Assembly: GCA_024686085.1 (NCBI GenBank)
Contig: JAIBDT010000001.1
Coordinates: 164,402-228,401 of the forward strand
DNA: 64,000 nt
Direction: 5' to 3'
DNA from: Loktanella sp.
GTDB taxonomy: Bacteria; Pseudomonadota; Alphaproteobacteria; Rhodobacterales; Rhodobacteraceae
The notes beneath the pieces are model-generated. The model worked only from the letters and a program-made list of their open reading frames with translations. It did not search any database and was not told the origin of the DNA. Shown piece by piece: positions 35,811 to 45,618 of the stretch. Made by a program: the position numbers and the translations under genes. How positions within the stretch are numbered: the first letter of the stretch is position 1; the number at the start of each line of letters is the position of its first letter.

Positions 35811-37336
35811 TGAGGGACTGGGTCAAAAATCTTCCGTTTTTTGTGATCCTGATGGGGATTGGGGCGCTCGCAATGCTTGTCCCCGCAATTCACGCCCTGT
35901 CATTAGGCGACTTTGGCACGATGCGTGTCTTTTTCTACGGGTTTATCCTGTTTTCCTTACTGTCCCTGATTGTCGGGTTAGCCACATCGAATTACGCACC
36001 CGCCAACGTGGCGCGCAGTCAGCTTGTAGCACTCCTTGCCGCCTTCACCGTCTTACCCGTGATGTTCGCGGTGCCGTTCTATGAAGCGGTTGGCAATACA
36101 ACGTTCCTGAACGCGTGGTTTGAAATGGTCTCCTGCCTGACAACAACAGGGGCCACGCTCTATGATAACGTGGGCAGACTGACGCCGTCATTGCATCTGT
36201 GGCGGGGGCTTGTTGGCTGGATGGGCGGACTTTTGATCTGGATCACGGCCGTTTCTATCTTTGCACCGATGAACTTGGGCGGTTTCGAAGTACGCGCAAC
36301 AGGGCGCGCAGGCAAAGAGGCAATTTCTTCAACCTTCACGCAAATCGCTACGGTGGCTGACCCCAGCGAACGGCTGATGCGCTTTGCGGCAACGCTGACA
36401 CCGCTTTACACAGGTCTGACGTTTGTCTTGTGGCTTGGACTGACCAGTCTGGGCGAAGTGCCCTACATTGCGCTTATCCACGCGATGTCCGTCATGTCGA
36501 CATCAGGCATTTCGCCAATTGGGGGGCTCTATTACACCGTAGCGGGGTTCTGGGGCGAAGTCCTTATTGTGATTTTCTTTGTTTTGGCCATCTCACGATT
36601 GTCATTCTCGGCGGGACAACTGGGTGAAAAGGACAAAGGGCTTTTCCAAGATCCCGAATTTCGGATGGGGATTGCGCTGATCCTCTTGGTGACAGCCGCA
36701 CTGTTCTTGCGACATTTCGTCGGGGCGATAGAGGGGCAAGCGGCCGCATCTTGGACCCAGATGTTCCGCGCGATCTGGGGGGCGATGTTCACGATCGCGT
36801 CCTTCATGACAACCACAGGCTTTGAATCGCGATTCTGGCCGGGGGCGGCTGACTGGTCTGGATTGCAGACACCTGGATTGGGACTTGTTGGACTGGCGCT
36901 AATTGGCGGCGGCGTGGCAACGACGGCGGGTGGGGTCAAATTGCTACGGATTTATGCACTATACCGGCATTCCGAACGGGAATTGCAACGGCTTGTGCAC
37001 CCATCATCAGTAGGGGGCGGCGGGCGCGAAGCACGGCGGATCAGACAGCAAGGGGCCTATATCAGCTGGATTTTCTTCATGCTGTTTGCGCTGTCCATTG
37101 CCGGTGTCATGGTGCTTTTGTCCTTAACAGGCGTGCAATTTGAAACCACAATGGTCTTGGCGGTCGCGGCACTGTCAACAACAGGACCTCTCGCTGAAAT
37201 CGCCGCGGAATATCCGATTGCCTATTCTGGCATTCCGGATTTGGCCAAAGTGATCCTCGCTGGGGCTATGGTCTTGGGACGCTTGGAAACATTGGCGATT
37301 ATCGCGCTTTTCAACCCTGAAATCTGGCGAAATTAG
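35810..37336 (+). CDS. trkH: Trk potassium transporter membrane subunit TrkH
   Basis: TrkH is the potassium-translocating channel subunit. The 508-residue protein has the four pore-loop repeats expected in this family, with selectivity-filter-like stretches [33 protein letters not shown] and [10 protein letters not shown]. It starts directly at the trkA stop (TAATG). A hairpin (AGCCCA/TGGGCT, 37335-37354) overlaps its stop codon. Confidence 0.95.
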   Translation: MRDWVKNLPFFVILMGIGALAMLVPAIHALSLGDFGTMRVFFYGFILFSLLSLIVGLATSNYAPANVARSQLVALLAAFTVLPVMFAVPFYEAVGNTTFLNAWFEMVSCLTTTGATLYDNVGRLTPSLHLWRGLVGWMGGLLIWITAVSIFAPMNLGGFEVRATGRAGKEAISSTFTQIATVADPSERLMRFAATLTPLYTGLTFVLWLGLTSLGEVPYIALIHAMSVMSTSGISPIGGLYYTVAGFWGEVLIVIFFVLAISRLSFSAGQLGEKDKGLFQDPEFRMGIALILLVTAALFLRHFVGAIEGQAAASWTQMFRAIWGAMFTIASFMTTTGFESRFWPGAADWSGLQTPGLGLVGLALIGGGVATTAGGVKLLRIYALYRHSERELQRLVHPSSVGGGGREARRIRQQGAYISWIFFMLFALSIAGVMVLLSLTGVQFETTMVLAVAALSTTGPLAEIAAEYPIAYSGIPDLAKVILAGAMVLGRLETLAIIALFNPEIWRN

Positions 37337-37439
37337 CCCACGCTTTTTTGGGCTGGAAACCTGCGCAGAGCCGCGACATACTGAGCGGATAAACGAGGGA
37401 GGCCGGTTCGCGGCCATAAGAATAAAAAAGGGGTCCCCA

Positions 37440-37673
37440 ATGGCGGCCGATAAAGCCAATCTTCAAGATGCATTTCTCAACCACGTGCGCAAAACCAAAG
37501 TGCCGGTTACCATATTTTTGGTCAACGGCGTCAAGCTGCAAGGCGTGATTACATGGTTTGACAGCTTCTGCGTTCTGTTGCGTCGCGACGGACAATCCCA
37601 ACTGGTCTACAAAAGCGCCATTTCCACGATAATGCCTGCGCAACCGATCAGCTTGTATGAAGGCGAAGAATAA
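37440..37673 (+). CDS. hfq: RNA chaperone Hfq
   Basis: Hfq is a hexameric Sm-like protein that helps small RNAs pair with mRNAs. The 77-residue product has the Sm1 motif ([30 protein letters not shown]) and the Sm2 motif [17 protein letters not shown] lies 6 bases upstream of the ATG. It is followed after 2 bases by hflX, the usual hfq-hflX pair. The candidate small RNA near guaA would be a possible client. Confidence 0.97.
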   Translation: MAADKANLQDAFLNHVRKTKVPVTIFLVNGVKLQGVITWFDSFCVLLRRDGQSQLVYKSAISTIMPAQPISLYEGEE

Positions 37674-37675
37674 CT

Positions 37676-38950
37676 TTGCAAGAACACGATAAGCACGTCA
37701 CGCGTGCTTGGGTCCTGCACCCAGACATGAAAAACGACCAGACACGCAGGGATGCTGTTCCTGCGCTGGAAGAAGCGATTGCCTTGGCAGCTGCTTTACC
37801 TGAAATCGAGGTCATGGGTGGCACGTCCGTGCGACTACCCAAAATGCATGCAGGCATGTTGTTCGGCAAAGGCAAGATTGAAGAACTGCGTATAATTTTT
37901 CAAGAGGCAGAGATCGAACTGGTTTTGGTCGACGGCGCGGTCACACCCGTTCAACAGCGCAACTTGGAAAAAGCATGGGGCGTCAAACTGCTTGACCGGA
38001 CCGGCTTGATCTTGGAAATCTTCTCGGACCGTGCGCGCACCGCCGAAGGTGTGCTGCAGGTCGAAATGGCTGCACTGTCCTATCAGCGTACCCGCCTTGT
38101 GCGCGCATGGACCCACCTTGAACGGCAACGTGGTGGCATGGGCTTTGTCGGTGGTCCGGGTGAAACCCAGATCGAATCTGATCGCCGCGCTATCGATGAC
38201 CATCTGGTACGCTTGCGGGCGAAACTTGCCAAAGTCGTGAAAACCCGCGCATTGCACCGTGCGGCACGCGCCAAAGTGCCTTATCCGATTGTCGCGCTGG
38301 TCGGCTATACCAATGCGGGCAAATCCACATTGTTTAACCGGTTGACGGGCGCAGATGTCTTTGTGAAGGACATGCTTTTTGCGACGCTCGATCCAACCAT
38401 GCGCAAGATCGAATTGCCAACAGGCGACGAGATCATCATGTCAGACACCGTGGGTTTCATTTCTGATCTGCCAACAGAACTGGTCGCCGCCTTCCGCGCA
38501 ACGCTGGAAGAAGTGCTCGACGCAGATTTGATCGTGCACGTGCGCGATATCAGCCACGCCGAGACCGAAGAACAAGCACGCGATGTAACAGCCATTCTCA
38601 CATCGCTTGGGGTCGCTGAAACCGCACCCTTGATCGAAGTCTGGAACAAAATCGACAAGCTGGACGAAGACCGGCGTGATGCGGTGGAAACCCAATCTGC
38701 GCGCACCGACGACCTGTTTGCGGTGTCAGCAGTGACTGGCGACGGCATGGACGCGCTGTTGGTGGCGATTTCTGAACATCTCAAAGACCCACGGCGCGAA
38801 GAGGTGATCAATCTCACCTTTGCCGAAGGGCGCCAGCGCGCTTGGCTTTTCGAACAAGGCATCGTCACCAACGAGACGATGACCGACGACGGCTACACCC
38901 TCACGGTATTTTGGACTTTGCTGCAAAAAGAACGCTTTAGCAGGATGTGA
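37676..38950 (+). CDS. hflX: Ribosome-associated GTPase HflX
   Basis: HflX binds and can split ribosomes under stress. The 424-residue protein has the N-terminal HflX domain with LFGKGKIEEL and VDGAVTPVQQRNLEK, the Gly-rich linker RQRGGMGFVGGPGETQIE and a GTPase domain with G1 GYTNAGKST, G3 DTVGF and G4 NKID. The start is TTG at 37676, two bases after hfq. It converges with the hydrolase at 38955 with a 4-base gap. Confidence 0.94.
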   Translation: MQEHDKHVTRAWVLHPDMKNDQTRRDAVPALEEAIALAAALPEIEVMGGTSVRLPKMHAGMLFGKGKIEELRIIFQEAEIELVLVDGAVTPVQQRNLEKAWGVKLLDRTGLILEIFSDRARTAEGVLQVEMAALSYQRTRLVRAWTHLERQRGGMGFVGGPGETQIESDRRAIDDHLVRLRAKLAKVVKTRALHRAARAKVPYPIVALVGYTNAGKSTLFNRLTGADVFVKDMLFATLDPTMRKIELPTGDEIIMSDTVGFISDLPTELVAAFRATLEEVLDADLIVHVRDISHAETEEQARDVTAILTSLGVAETAPLIEVWNKIDKLDEDRRDAVETQSARTDDLFAVSAVTGDGMDALLVAISEHLKDPRREEVINLTFAEGRQRAWLFEQGIVTNETMTDDGYTLTVFWTLLQKERFSRM

Positions 38951-38954
38951 TTGG

Positions 38955-41420
38955 TCACTCGGCGGCGGGCACTAGGGTGGTCACACCCACTGCCGCCGCA
39001 CGGGCCAAATCTGGGTCCAGCGACATCGGGATATATTCACCACGACGCCACAGCTCGCCTAAGTTGTCGTAATAGCGCGACAGCGGGTGGCCAGATTGGC
39101 CAGTCGCCGTGACAAAAACCGAACTATCGGGATCAGCAAAGTCGTAAACGCCGCGGTAGCCTGCAGCATGAACATTCTGGAACGGGTTCGGCCCTGTGCC
39201 GGACGTGCGACCACGCTGCAACGTATTGTCGCCGCCACTGGTCGACTGACGAATGTTTACAAACCAGTTCAAAACAGGGGCCTCGCCTAAAACAGGGTGA
39301 TCATGCGTGGCTTGATGCAAATCACCCCAGCGCAGCGACGCAATCGTGCCACCCGCGTTTTCGTCAATCCACAACAGGGCATCATCCAACGCCAGTCGCG
39401 CAATGTCAGAACACGTCTCGACAGGCGCAGATTGCAGCACATCACACCAAACACCAGCCCCATCAATGTTGCGGAAGACACGCTCGATGAAAACAGGGTT
39501 GGTATGTGTGAATTCCGATGTCAGCGGACCCAACTCGTCTTGGATCAAACGGTTGTTCAATTTCCGCAGCCACGCCGCATAAAGCAACGGCTCTGGCAAA
39601 TGCTCGTTCATCTCACCATTCCACGCAGCCAACAGTTCCAGCGCTTCTTGGCGGCGGCGCTCTGGGGTGCCATCAGTTGCCGCTTCACCCGTAAACCACA
39701 GATCAGCACCGATCAGCGGTAACAAGGACCGTGCCGTAAAGCTGACCGTATCCAACTGCGCCTCGATAAAGCTTTCGCGCGTATGCACGGCGCGGCTTTG
39801 CATTAGGCGGTTCCAGCGGCTGATCCGCTGGGTATCCCCCCAGAGATAGGACATATGATCGGGAAACGGTCGGTCCACTGTCTTGTTGTTGGTATTGCCC
39901 AGAATACCGCCCTTGGGGTTCACAAACTCTGGATTATTGGCATAGGGCTGACGCCCCTGCCAGCGGTTCTGCCGCAGATAGCCATAGCTTGGCAGACGGC
40001 CTTTGCTTTGATGTGCTGCGTCGCGGGCAGGGACCGCACCGATTGTTTTCATCGCGATCTGTGTGCGATCAGCCAGCGTCAGATTCTGGCTCGGGGCGAT
40101 ATATTGTTCTGCCGCAGCAATGCCTTCTTGAACGGTGCGGGCACTGCCAATAGCCAAGGCCGCTGACATTGTCGTGTCTTTCTCAGACAGCGCGGTCCAG
40201 CTAATCGCCGCGACATGACCCGCAGGCGTGATCGCTCCAAGGTCATATTGCGCGGCAGGCATGATCGGGCCGTTTGACGACCACAACAGTTTCAGCGTCA
40301 CCGCGGGGGCGTCTTTGATGCGGATGATGCTCTCTCGGGTGCGGAACTTGGCCCAGCCTGTGGGCGTGCGGTATTCATTCGGGTTTTCGGGGTTCAATTC
40401 CTCTAAAAACACGTCCTGATCATCCAGATAACTGCTGGTGATACCCCAACCCAGATCGGCACTGCGGCCAGACAAGATCGCAGGCATACCTGGAATCGTG
40501 CCACCAATGACGCCACCCGTCTGAAGCTCCATACGGGCCAGATACCAGATGGTCGGGGCTGTCAGGCCCAAATGCGGATCATTGGCCAACAATGTGGCAC
40601 CTGCGGCCGAACGGTCAATCCCCGCAGCCCAAGCATTCGAGGCACCCGCCAGTTCCGGCAGCTTGGACGGGTTTAAGGGGCCATATGCCAAGCGGCTGTT
40701 GGGGGTATAAGGGGCAACATCAGGGACAAGACTTGCATATTCGGGCAACGCGGCCACACCCTTGGTCGGATCGTCTGGCAACAAATCAAGCAAACGTTCT
40801 GACGGGATCATCAATGACGTGCGGGCGCGCAACACTTCGGCCTCTAGATGCGACGACAATTGCAACGCCATCAACTTGAGGATCGCAATACTATCCGCAG
40901 GCTGCCACGGGGACACAGGATGGTTAAACAGCCACATCTCGGGGGCACCACGGCCCAACGCGCCCTTGTTAATCTCGGCCAGCCACGCATTCACACCTGC
41001 GGCATAGGCATTAAGTGCAACCTTGGTCGGTTCGTCCTGCGCCTCAACCGAAGCGACAGCCAGCGTATATAAATCAAAGCGGCGCAATACCTTGTCGATA
41101 CCAACCGTGCGCTCGCCAAACAGTTCGGACAAACGGCCCTGTGCGGTGCGACGCAACATGGTCATCTGCCATAGACGGTCTTGGGCATGGGCATAGCCAA
41201 GGCCAAAATAGACATCTCTGTCCGTCTCGCCAAAAATATGTGGGACGTTGGCGTTATCGCGGACGATCTCGATCGGAGCCGTCAGGCCCAATGCAGACGC
41301 CTCGACGTCATAATCGGGCAGGGACCGCGACGCGAAATAGTATGTCAGGCTCAACGCGCCGATGATCAAAAAGATCAACAAAGAGGAAAGGCGGAGCAGC
41401 CAGCGGAAAATCAGCGCCAT
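38955..41420 (-). CDS. Penicillin acylase-family N-terminal nucleophile hydrolase
   Basis: These enzymes self-process and hydrolyse amides; members include penicillin G acylase and acyl-homoserine-lactone acylases. The 821-residue precursor has one N-terminal membrane helix (about residues 8-29) instead of a clear cleavable signal. The alpha-chain start PIEIVRDNANVPHIFGE is followed by the predicted nucleophile Ser261 in AGASNAWA after a spacer, and beta-chain signatures NDPHLGLTAPTIWYL and GNTNNKTVDRPFPDHMSY. Activity on a quorum signal or a beta-lactam is possible but not shown by sequence. Confidence 0.88.
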   Translation of the reverse strand: MALIFRWLLRLSSLLIFLIIGALSLTYYFASRSLPDYDVEASALGLTAPIEIVRDNANVPHIFGETDRDVYFGLGYAHAQDRLWQMTMLRRTAQGRLSELFGERTVGIDKVLRRFDLYTLAVASVEAQDEPTKVALNAYAAGVNAWLAEINKGALGRGAPEMWLFNHPVSPWQPADSIAILKLMALQLSSHLEAEVLRARTSLMIPSERLLDLLPDDPTKGVAALPEYASLVPDVAPYTPNSRLAYGPLNPSKLPELAGASNAWAAGIDRSAAGATLLANDPHLGLTAPTIWYLARMELQTGGVIGGTIPGMPAILSGRSADLGWGITSSYLDDQDVFLEELNPENPNEYRTPTGWAKFRTRESIIRIKDAPAVTLKLLWSSNGPIMPAAQYDLGAITPAGHVAAISWTALSEKDTTMSAALAIGSARTVQEGIAAAEQYIAPSQNLTLADRTQIAMKTIGAVPARDAAHQSKGRLPSYGYLRQNRWQGRQPYANNPEFVNPKGGILGNTNNKTVDRPFPDHMSYLWGDTQRISRWNRLMQSRAVHTRESFIEAQLDTVSFTARSLLPLIGADLWFTGEAATDGTPERRRQEALELLAAWNGEMNEHLPEPLLYAAWLRKLNNRLIQDELGPLTSEFTHTNPVFIERVFRNIDGAGVWCDVLQSAPVETCSDIARLALDDALLWIDENAGGTIASLRWGDLHQATHDHPVLGEAPVLNWFVNIRQSTSGGDNTLQRGRTSGTGPNPFQNVHAAGYRGVYDFADPDSSVFVTATGQSGHPLSRYYDNLGELWRRGEYIPMSLDPDLARAAAVGVTTLVPAAE

Positions 41421-41459
41421 AAGTAACGGACCTTGTAGAATACACGATTGAACGGTTGT

Positions 41460-42089
41460 TTACCGTGTAGCGCGCGCGCGCACCAGCGCCAAGGCAGCGT
41501 CAACGGCCATCTTCGGGGTCGACAGAACCGGCACGCTAATATCCGCCAACAAAGAAGCTGCGTCTTTCATGGATGCTTGCGCCAAGATCACCGCATCATA
41601 AGGGGTCTCAGAAACGGCTTTTCGCACATCTGCCGCAATGGTATGTGAAAACCGCGCCAGATCACCCGCGACAAAATACGGCCACGCATCCGCACAAATC
41701 AACGTGTCGGTCTGCAAATCTGCGCCACAACCCGCCAACAACGCCTCTGATGCGTCCTGAGTGCTTTTCAAACAGATCACCAACAAGATGCGCGAACCAA
41801 ATGCGACTGCTGCTTCAAACGCGGGCCTGTCGATGCGCAAGATATGCGGAGCGCTCATGTTTGCAGCAATTTCGCCAAGGGTCGAACATGTGCAAACCAC
41901 CGCATCGGCATCCGACAAACCATGCAGGATCGCAGCCGTTTCATCACGCACAGCAGATACGCCTTTAGCTTGGGCGCGGGCCAATAGGTCGGCCCGCACG
42001 ACATGGGCCACCTCGACACCGCTGCCGGTCAGCAAGGTATCAAAGGTGGCCTTATGTACGTCAGCGGTATGCAGAAACGCGATCTTCAC
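41460..42089 (-). CDS. Asp/Glu/hydantoin racemase-like protein
   Basis: A 209-residue protein that looks like the Asp/Glu racemase superfamily, with a possible first catalytic Cys in DADAVVCTCSTLGEIA (about residue 66). The second catalytic Cys, usually in a late motif, is replaced by AQASMKDAA, so racemase activity is doubtful. Its start overlaps the livM stop by four bases (ATGA), so it is the last gene of the Liv-type operon and may act on the imported compound. Confidence 0.65.
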   Translation of the reverse strand: MKIAFLHTADVHKATFDTLLTGSGVEVAHVVRADLLARAQAKGVSAVRDETAAILHGLSDADAVVCTCSTLGEIAANMSAPHILRIDRPAFEAAVAFGSRILLVICLKSTQDASEALLAGCGADLQTDTLICADAWPYFVAGDLARFSHTIAADVRKAVSETPYDAVILAQASMKDAASLLADISVPVLSTPKMAVDAALALVRARATR

Positions 42090-43438
42090 TTCTCGGGCAT
42101 CAACCCGCGCGGGCTAAATCGCAACACCAACAGCAACACCAGTCCCATCGTAAACAGACGGAAGTGGGCAGCGGCATCCTCCATACGGATGCGGAACCAG
42201 TGATCGACCGCAAAGCCGGATGTTGTGACTTCGGCGATCCACTGGCCCAAAGGCTCGACCATCACCCAAAGCCACCAAATCAGGAAACCACCCAAAACAG
42301 CGCCAAAGTTGTTGCCCGAGCCACCCACAATCACCATCACCCAGATCAGGAAGGTAAAGCGCAGCGGTTGGTAAGACGTCGGGGTCAATTGGCTATCTAG
42401 CGTGGTCATCATGGCACCGGCAATCCCGCAAATGGCAGAGCCAAGGATGAAAATCTGCAAGTGACGGGCAGTGACGTTCTTGCCCATCGCTTCGGCTGCG
42501 GTCTCGTTGTCACGAATGGCGCGCATCATACGACCCCAAGGTGAATTGAGCGCGCGTTGGGCCAGCCACAGCAAAATCACCAAGACAATCGTGAACAAGA
42601 TCACATAGCCCATCTTGGTATAAAGCGTGGATGCGGTCACAGGATCCAACCCATAGGACGCTGCCTTTTCGACAAAGCCCGGATCGTTTTGCAGATCGAT
42701 CTCATAAGGCACGGGACGGGGCAGGCCGTTTACGTTCTTCACGCCGCGCGCCAGCCAGTCTTCGTTCTTCATGACGGCAATGATGATCTCGGCAATGCCA
42801 AGGGTCGCAATCGCCAGATAATCTGACCGCAACCCAAGGGCCGTCTTGCCGATGATCCAGGCCGCACCAGCAGCCAGCAACCCACCCACAGGCCAAGCGA
42901 CAATCGTCAACCAACCGTAGTCTTTGTAGTTCTCACCGCCCCAGTTCAGGCCGCCAAGATATCCCGTGGCCGCAGGGTTAATCGCCTCAACACCCGCAAC
43001 ACCGTAGTCAAATACAGCGCGGAACGCGAAGAAACCAAGTACCAAAAACGCAATCGTCAACCACGTACGCATGCGGCCCTTTGGCAACCAGCGTAGCATG
43101 AAAACTGCCGTGACAATCGTGACCGCACCCAAGATCAGGCCCATCAGAATTGTCCAACCGCCTGCCGACCATGCGCCCGGCGTTGTGGGCATCGACACAA
43201 GTACAGTCGCCAAACCACCTAGTGCGACAAAGCCCATGACACCAATGTTGAAAAGGCCAGCAAAGCCCCACTGCAGGTTCACACCCAAGGCCATAATTGC
43301 ACCAATCAGCGCAAAACTCAGCATCTTCAGCGAGCTATCCCAAGACCCTGAGAAAATCCAAAAGTCGGTCGCACCCTCCAAGATATATAGGGACGCGACA
43401 AACAGAACGAGGAACGCATTGCGATAAGTGAGGGTCAT
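42086..43438 (-). CDS. livM: Branched-chain amino acid-type ABC permease LivM
   Basis: One of two membrane permeases of a HAAT-type importer. The 450-residue protein has about ten membrane helices with MALGVNLQWGFAGLFNIGVMGFVALG and the ABC-contact region MRAIRDNETAAEAMGKN, followed by IVGGSGNNFGAVLGGF. It is longer than E. coli LivM (425) because of a soluble insertion around residues 240-275. The start overlaps the livH stop by four bases. Confidence 0.9.
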   Translation of the reverse strand: MTLTYRNAFLVLFVASLYILEGATDFWIFSGSWDSSLKMLSFALIGAIMALGVNLQWGFAGLFNIGVMGFVALGGLATVLVSMPTTPGAWSAGGWTILMGLILGAVTIVTAVFMLRWLPKGRMRTWLTIAFLVLGFFAFRAVFDYGVAGVEAINPAATGYLGGLNWGGENYKDYGWLTIVAWPVGGLLAAGAAWIIGKTALGLRSDYLAIATLGIAEIIIAVMKNEDWLARGVKNVNGLPRPVPYEIDLQNDPGFVEKAASYGLDPVTASTLYTKMGYVILFTIVLVILLWLAQRALNSPWGRMMRAIRDNETAAEAMGKNVTARHLQIFILGSAICGIAGAMMTTLDSQLTPTSYQPLRFTFLIWVMVIVGGSGNNFGAVLGGFLIWWLWVMVEPLGQWIAEVTTSGFAVDHWFRIRMEDAAAHFRLFTMGLVLLLVLRFSPRGLMPEK

Positions 43439-44445
43439 ACGGATTGTCCCTTGAAGAGGCCCGTTGGTTTAAACAACAGGACGATAATAAGGATCGAGAA
43501 GCTTACGGCGAATTTGTAATCCGTCGACAAGAGCTGGACCAAAGACGATGGCTCCAAGCTTTCCGGCAACAAATAGCCCAGCACCTTTTTGAAAGCATAA
43601 GTGACGGTGACTTCCGAAAACGCAATCACGAAACCACCGGCAATCGCACCCAACGGATTGCCCAATCCTCCAACAATCGCACTTGCAAATATTGGCAGCA
43701 GCAACTGGAAATATGTGAAGGCTTTGAACGACTTATCAAGGCCGTAAAGCACACCCGCCGTGGTCGCCAAGGCGGCCACGATCATCCACGTGACCATAAC
43801 AACCTTCTCAGGGTTGATACCCGATAGCAGCGCCAAATCTTCGTTATCCGAAAACGCGCGCATGGATTTACCGGTGCGGGTCTTATTGAGGAACCAGAAC
43901 AACATCGCGACCACAATAACCGCGACGCCCACGGTGATACCTTGGGTCGCCTTGATCGCCAAACCCTCTTGCAGACCGGTCATTTCCTTAAACGTGCGGA
44001 CCGAGATGATGAACCGCTCGCCATCGGCAAACTGAATGTCGCGCACACCAATCGTGAACCGCACAATCCCGTTCATTATAAACATCACACCCATCGACAC
44101 GATCACAAGGATCACAGGGGCTGCTTTTTGCTTGCGGTAAAAGCGATAGACCAAACGGTCAGTCCCCAGCACCAACAAACACGTCAAAATAATCCCGAAT
44201 GGGAGCGCAAGCAGGGCGGTCGGCAACGGACCAAAAGTGATCCCCAGCGCCAGCAACCCGTTGGTGACCATGATCGTCATGGCTGTCCCGAAGGCCATCG
44301 TGTCGCCGTGGGCAAAGTTCGAGAACCGCAAGATGCCGTAGATCAGCGTGACACCCAGCGCACCCAGCGCCAGTTGCGCGCCATAAGCCATACCCGGCAC
44401 GATCACGTAATTGGTAAGCGCCACAAGGGCGTTGAGGAAATCCAT
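43435..44445 (-). CDS. livH: Branched-chain amino acid-type ABC permease LivH
   Basis: Second permease of the importer, 336 residues with about eight helices, containing LGVTLIYGILRFSNFAHGD, MRAFSDNEDLALLSGIN and SAIVGGLGNPLGAIAGGF. AAGGAG lies 8 bases before the ATG at 44445; the frame is open to 44463 but that start has no support. The ATG overlaps the stop of the secreted 138-aa protein (TAATG), and its stop overlaps livM, so translation is coupled on both sides. Confidence 0.92.
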   Translation of the reverse strand: MDFLNALVALTNYVIVPGMAYGAQLALGALGVTLIYGILRFSNFAHGDTMAFGTAMTIMVTNGLLALGITFGPLPTALLALPFGIILTCLLVLGTDRLVYRFYRKQKAAPVILVIVSMGVMFIMNGIVRFTIGVRDIQFADGERFIISVRTFKEMTGLQEGLAIKATQGITVGVAVIVVAMLFWFLNKTRTGKSMRAFSDNEDLALLSGINPEKVVMVTWMIVAALATTAGVLYGLDKSFKAFTYFQLLLPIFASAIVGGLGNPLGAIAGGFVIAFSEVTVTYAFKKVLGYLLPESLEPSSLVQLLSTDYKFAVSFSILIIVLLFKPTGLFKGQSV

Positions 44446-44861
44446 TATGCGGCTCCTTGGCATGTGCCGTGGTAAGTGATCACCATCGGCTCATCGGTAA
44501 ATGTTGTGATCCGGCGGGCTTGGCCCTCAGCGGTGCTGACCAAAGTAAATAGCTCGGCGGCAATAAAACGGTCACTCTCAAAATCGACGGCATTCGCCAC
44601 AAATGCACCCTCATTGTGCACAACAACCACGCGGCGGGTCGCGGCGACATCCACGGCTTTCCCACTGCCCGCGCCCTTGTCGCCATCCATTTGGGTAAAG
44701 CTATACTCCAACGCGACATCGTAATCGGTCTCGGCACAGGCATCCTGCTCAAAACACTCGACCGTGAATTTGCAGGCTTGGCTATAGGACGCATCTTGTG
44801 CGGTGGCCGTCGTCGCCGACATTGCCACAGCAGCCAAAAGGCCAGTTTTCGACAATAACAT
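44445..44861 (-). CDS. Secreted 138-aa protein inside the liv operon
   Basis: A predicted periplasmic protein with a signal peptide (MLLSKTGLLAAVAMSATTA, cut near TAQ-D) and a 118-residue mature part with three Cys clustered at the start (ACKFTVECFEQDAC), then a beta-rich tail ending ITYHGTC. An even number of Cys would allow disulfides. It lies one base after livF and overlaps livH by one base, so it is expressed with the transporter. No family is recognised. Upstream in-frame ATGs reach 44975 but run into livF. Confidence 0.75.
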   Translation of the reverse strand: MLLSKTGLLAAVAMSATTATAQDASYSQACKFTVECFEQDACAETDYDVALEYSFTQMDGDKGAGSGKAVDVAATRRVVVVHNEGAFVANAVDFESDRFIAAELFTLVSTAEGQARRITTFTDEPMVITYHGTCQGAA

Positions 44862-44862
44862 A

Positions 44863-45576
44863 TCAGCCCCCCAAGAAACTGCGGCGGACTTCTTCGTCGG
44901 CCAATAGTTCTTTACCGGTGCCCGTGTGGGCATTGCGGCCCTGCACAAGCACATAGGCTTTGTCAGCGATTTCAAGCGCTTGGCGGGCGTTCTGTTCCAC
45001 CATCAAAATCGGGATACCTGTGCGGGCAACCTCGATAATGCGGTCAAACAATTCGTCCATGACAATAGGCGACACACCCGCTGTTGGCTCATCGAGCATC
45101 AATACCTTGGGCTTTGTCATCAACGCGCGGCCAACAGCGACCTGCTGACGCTGACCACCCGACAATTCGCCCGCAGCCTGATAGCGCTTGTCTTTCAGGA
45201 TCGGGAACAAGTCGTAAATCTGCGCCATCGTATCGCGGTAATCGTCGGTGCGGATAAACGCGCCCATCTCTAGGTTTTCTTCCACTGTCATCGACGTGAA
45301 GATATTGTGGGTCTGCGGCACAAAGCCCATGCCCTTCACAACCCGCTGTTGTGGGGTCAGCTTTGTGATGTCCTCGCCATCCAGTCGCACAACACCCGAA
45401 TGCACATTCAACATGCCAAACACGGCTTTCATCGCGGTTGATTTGCCCGCGCCATTAGGGCCAACAATCACAGCAATCTCGCCCTTATCGACCGAAATGG
45501 TGCACCCATGTAGAATATCTGGGCCTTTGCCATAGCCGCCCGTCATTTGATCACCGATCAGGAATGGTTCAGACAT
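44863..45576 (-). CDS. livF: ABC transporter ATP-binding protein LivF
   Basis: A 237-residue ABC ATPase with Walker A GPNGAGKST, signature LSGGQRQQVAVGRAL, Walker B VLMLDEPTAG and the switch His in MVEQNA. The short length and YGKGPDILHG N-terminus fit LivF. It forms the ATPase pair with LivG, whose gene ends 42 bases upstream. One base separates it from the secreted 138-aa protein. Confidence 0.93.
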   Translation of the reverse strand: MSEPFLIGDQMTGGYGKGPDILHGCTISVDKGEIAVIVGPNGAGKSTAMKAVFGMLNVHSGVVRLDGEDITKLTPQQRVVKGMGFVPQTHNIFTSMTVEENLEMGAFIRTDDYRDTMAQIYDLFPILKDKRYQAAGELSGGQRQQVAVGRALMTKPKVLMLDEPTAGVSPIVMDELFDRIIEVARTGIPILMVEQNARQALEIADKAYVLVQGRNAHTGTGKELLADEEVRRSFLGG

Positions 45577-45618
45577 CGGCCTGCCTCGCTTTTTTCAAAT
45601 TATTCAAAATCGGTCCCA

